A stretch of DNA of 64,000 bases from Caballeronia megalochromosomata (lineage in GTDB: Bacteria > Pseudomonadota > Gammaproteobacteria > Burkholderiales > Burkholderiaceae). The position numbers and the translations under genes are program-made. The stretch covers positions 62,001 to 126,000 of the forward strand of contig LRBF01000057.1 in assembly GCA_001580565.1 (NCBI GenBank), read 5' to 3'. Below are positions 61,378 through 64,000 of the stretch, one piece after another (the stretch's first letter is position 1; the number at the start of each line of letters is the position of its first letter). The notes beneath the pieces were generated by a model that was not told the origin of the DNA, searched no databases, and saw nothing but the letters and a program-made list of their open reading frames with translations.

Positions 61378-61505
61378 TGCTCCTCCTGCTTGTTCTGGTT
61401 TATGGATCCGCTTTCTGCCCGCCTTGTCGCAACGACGGGCGAAGCGGTCTCTGCTATTTCCATGTTCGCCGCGCGCCTCGTTCGGGCCACGTCGGCGTCA
61501 TGGCA

Positions 61506-62966
61506 TCAATTCTCTTCTTCGAGCCAGCATGTGCCTGCCTGCGCAAGCATCGCGCTCGACGCCGCCGGCCCCCACGTGCCCGCCGCGTAAGGCTTCGGCT
61601 TGTTCGTCGCCGACGCCCACGCGTTCAGGATCGGCTCGACCCAGCGCCATGCCGCTTCCTGCTCGTCGCGCCGCACGAACAGCGCGAGGCGGCCGCGAAT
61701 CACGTCCAGCAACAGACGCTGATACGCCTCCATCTGTCCTTCCTTGAAGAACTGATCGAACGCGAGATCCAGATGCACGCTCGCGAGATTCATGCCTTCG
61801 CCGGGCTGCTTCGCCAGGCAATACAGGCGGATGGATTCGTTCGGCTGCAGCCGGATCACGAGCCGGTTCGCGCCCGCGCGCAACGCGTTCGCGCCGAGCG
61901 CCGAATGCGGCACCGCGCGGAAGTTCACGACGATCTCCGCGACGCGGTCCGCGAGCCGCTTGCCCGTGCGCAGGAAGAACGGCACGCCCGCCCAGCGCCA
62001 GTTCTCGATCTCCACCTTCAGCGCGACGAAGGTCTCCGTCGTGCTGTCGGGGCGCACGCCCTTCTCGGTCGCATACGCCGGCACCGCCGTGCCGCGGATC
62101 ACGCCCGCGTGATATTGCCCGCGCACCGCGACGCGGCTGATGTCGCGCTCGTCGATGGGCTTGAGCGCCCGCAGCACGCGCAGTTTCTCGTCGCGCACGG
62201 AGTCGGAGTGCATGGAGTGCGGCGGCTCCATCGTCACGATGGAGAGCAGTTGCAGCAAGTGGTTCTGCACCATGTCGCGCAGCGCGCCCGTATTGTCGTA
62301 GAAGTCGCCGCGCGCTTCCACGCCCAGCTCCTCCGCGATCGTGATCTGGATGCTCTCGACCCACTCGCGGCGCCACAGCGGCTCGAACAGCGCGTTGCCG
62401 AAACGCAGCGCGAGCAGGTTCTGCACCGGCTCCTTGCCGAGATAGTGATCGATCCGGTAGATCTGCTCTTCGTGGAAGATTTCGCCGACGGCGTCATTGA
62501 TCGCGTTCGACGATTTCAGGTCGTAGCCGAGCGGCTTCTCGAGCACGATGCGCGAATTCTGATTCAGCCCGACATCGGCGAGCGCGCGGCAGATCGGCAC
62601 GAACAGCGACGGGCCGGTCGCGAGATAGAAGACGCGCGTGCCGTCGAATTGCGCGAGCACGTCGCGCAGCACGACGAAATCCTCCGCGCGGCCGAGGTCG
62701 AGCCCCACGTACTGGAAGCGTTCGACAAAGCTGCGCCACACGGCTTCGTCGACACCGTCCTTCGATACGTGCGGCTTCACGTGACTCTCGACCCAGGCGC
62801 GGTACTCGCCTTGCTCCATGGCCTCGCGCGCGACCGAAACGATCCTGCCCGACGGATCGAGCATGCCCGCGCGATGCGCCTCGAAGAGCGCAGGAAGAAT
62901 CTTGCGCATGGAGAGATCGCCGGTGCCGCCAAAGAGTACGAAGATGAAGTTCGAGTCGCTTTGCAT
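61506..62966 (-). CDS. zwf: Glucose-6-phosphate 1-dehydrogenase
   Basis: 486 residues. The dinucleotide loop is FVLFGGTGDLSMRKILPALF. The family signature RIDHYLGKEPVQNLLALRFGN carries the substrate-binding Asp-His-Tyr-Leu-Gly-Lys, and EKPLGYDL supplies the substrate lysine. These are all intact. It is the first gene of zwf-pgl-glk and feeds the Entner-Doudoroff route. I start at the Met before QSDSNFIFVLFG; an in-frame GTG 22 codons upstream is less likely. A perfect HexR-type palindrome is 108 bases ahead. Confidence 0.95.
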   Translation of the reverse strand: MQSDSNFIFVLFGGTGDLSMRKILPALFEAHRAGMLDPSGRIVSVAREAMEQGEYRAWVESHVKPHVSKDGVDEAVWRSFVERFQYVGLDLGRAEDFVVLRDVLAQFDGTRVFYLATGPSLFVPICRALADVGLNQNSRIVLEKPLGYDLKSSNAINDAVGEIFHEEQIYRIDHYLGKEPVQNLLALRFGNALFEPLWRREWVESIQITIAEELGVEARGDFYDNTGALRDMVQNHLLQLLSIVTMEPPHSMHSDSVRDEKLRVLRALKPIDERDISRVAVRGQYHAGVIRGTAVPAYATEKGVRPDSTTETFVALKVEIENWRWAGVPFFLRTGKRLADRVAEIVVNFRAVPHSALGANALRAGANRLVIRLQPNESIRLYCLAKQPGEGMNLASVHLDLAFDQFFKEGQMEAYQRLLLDVIRGRLALFVRRDEQEAAWRWVEPILNAWASATNKPKPYAAGTWGPAASSAMLAQAGTCWLEEEN

Positions 62967-63554
62967 GAGTCTGAACGTGGGTTCGAGAGCTGGATGTGAG
63001 CCGAATCGGGGCAGGTCGCCCAATGAGACCACGAATGAGGCCGTAGTCCGATAAAATTTTTTTTGACACTGAATTGTAGTTTAACTACAATCCAAATCAA
63101 GAGGAAATGTCACCAACCGAAAATTAACAATGTCAATCAGACCAATCTGGCGACACGCTTTTTTTCGGGTAGACGTTCTGTGCGCATGTTAAAGGAGCCC
63201 GCGGCTCGCCGCTTTCCAGGGAAAGCGGCCCGTGCGGTTCCCGTGCGCGAGAGCCTCGCGCCTCGCCGTCGAGCGCGTCCTTCGGGACGGCGCCTGAACG
63301 GCCCGGCAAAAATCAAAAGAGGAGACAGCCGTTGCGATTCAACCCACTCATCTCTTGAGCGCCGTGCGGCCGCCTATCGGTCTGCCGGCCCGGCACGCCA
63401 CGTTCATCGTGATTCGCGCTGCCGCTTTCCCGCCGACATCGCCGATTTCCGGCCATCCAGTTTTGCCGTTTTTTTGACCACCGCTTCTTAGCCATGCTTC
63501 TGGCGGCATCGGGAGCCAATCGTTTCTTGTTCAGGTGTCTGGAGGAGATAAATA
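62967..63554. other. Divergent control region between zwf and the sugar-binding protein gene
   Basis: About 590 bases without a gene. It contains the HexR-type palindrome at 63074-63090 close to zwf, in an AT-rich patch (63050-63170), and presumably the promoters of both operons. No terminator or riboswitch recognised. Confidence 0.5.
63074..63090. promoter_or_regulatory. HexR-type operator upstream of zwf
   Basis: TTGTAGTTTAACTACAA is a perfect 17-base palindrome matching the known HexR consensus TGTARTTWWAYTACA. It lies 108 bases before the zwf start in the AT-rich promoter region. The HexR-like protein is encoded two genes downstream, so feedback control of zwf-pgl-glk::hexR is expected. 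Confidence 0.75.
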
Positions 63555-64000
63555 ATGAAAGTCCGTAAGCTCATGGGCGCGCTGTGCGCCGCAGGTCTTC
63601 TGTGTGGCGCGACGGCGTCGGCGGTTCAGGCTGCCGAGGCTGTTTCCGTGCTGCACTGGTGGACGTCCGGCGGCGAATCCAAGGCGGTCGGCGTGCTCAA
63701 GGACGACATGACGAAGCAGGGTTACACCTGGAAGGACTTCGCTGTCGCGGGTGGCGCGGGCGCGGCCGCGATGACCGCCCTGAAGACGCAGGTGATCTCG
63801 GGCAACGCGCCGTCGGCGGCGCAGATCAAGGGCCCGCTGATTCAGGAATGGGCCGAGCAAGGCGTGCTCGTGCCGATCGATTCCGTCGCGGGCGACTGGA
63901 AGAAGAACCTGCCGCCTGAAATCGACAAGATCATCCACGCGGACGGCCACTACGTCGCGGCGCCCTTCTCCGTGCATCGCGTGAACTGGCTGTACATCAA
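63555..64000 (+). CDS. Sugar ABC transporter binding protein, N-terminal part (window ends)
   Basis: 148 codons are visible with no stop before the window end. A signal peptide ([26 protein letters not shown]) is followed by [83 protein letters not shown], the pattern of group 1 extracellular binding proteins of the glucose/mannose GtsA type. GGAGGAG eight bases before the ATG is a strong ribosome site. Divergent from zwf, so glucose uptake and oxidation are adjacent. Permease and ATPase genes should follow outside the window. Confidence 0.9.
   Translation, partial: MKVRKLMGALCAAGLLCGATASAVQAAEAVSVLHWWTSGGESKAVGVLKDDMTKQGYTWKDFAVAGGAGAAAMTALKTQVISGNAPSAAQIKGPLIQEWAEQGVLVPIDSVAGDWKKNLPPEIDKIIHADGHYVAAPFSVHRVNWLYI

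Overview
The window is GC-rich and gene-dense. It looks like a Burkholderiaceae chromosome (Paraburkholderia or Caballeronia type). The grounds are a glucokinase fused to a HexR/RpiR regulator inside a zwf-pgl-glk operon, tandem trimeric porins, a stand-alone second-copy type rpoN, many sigma-54 and c-di-GMP regulators, and adjacent parE-parC with an ABC-F Uup protein. I see no phage, insertion sequence, CRISPR array or replication origin. The only clear accessory islands are two small toxin-antitoxin modules.

Layout. 0.1-4 kb: a small metabolic run (EamA exporter, class I aminotransferase, RidA-like deaminase, PhzF isomerase). 4.2-8.3 kb: a membrane GGDEF-EAL protein, a CopD-like membrane protein, and a PIN/excisionase-type toxin-antitoxin pair with a repeat-rich AT-rich promoter. 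8.3-15 kb: parC, parE and uup, all on the minus strand. 15-18.1 kb: DUF4399 protein, rubredoxin, methyltransferase plus DUF4239 membrane protein, tRNA-Arg(CCT) and a small unknown gene. 18.2-22 kb: a quinate/shikimate catabolic cassette (fused 3-dehydroshikimate dehydratase, divergent QsuD-type dehydrogenase, convergent TetR regulator). 22-26 kb: a secreted protein, a GGDEF protein with a duplicated sensory module, a PEBP-like protein and an MFS exporter.

26.3-41 kb is a stress and regulation region. It holds a DJ-1/PfpI protein, DUF4142, DUF1488, a glycine-zipper protein, a PA2169-type bundle, a BON protein, rpoN with its own near-perfect -24/-12 promoter, YihY, an acidic protein, otsA, several tiny proteins, DUF883, and two sigma-54 activators (one with and one without a receiver domain). 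41.2-43 kb: two translationally coupled paralogous lipoproteins and a hicAB module. 43.1-46.3 kb: a nitrate/taurine-type ABC system with a fused double permease. 47-52.8 kb: a diguanylate cyclase, a Cas2-sized unknown, a Cpx-like two-component system divergent from a Spy-like chaperone with CpxR-type boxes between them, and pirin. 53.2-55.5 kb: a polar amino-acid ABC transporter lacking its binding protein.

56-64 kb: two tandem porins, then the glucose-catabolic operon zwf-pgl-glk::hexR. A perfect HexR-type palindrome lies upstream of zwf and related palindromes lie upstream of both porins. A divergent sugar ABC binding protein runs off the window end. Together these suggest a coordinated sugar uptake and Entner-Doudoroff entry regulon. 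Function calls come from reading translated sequence by eye; no database search was run.
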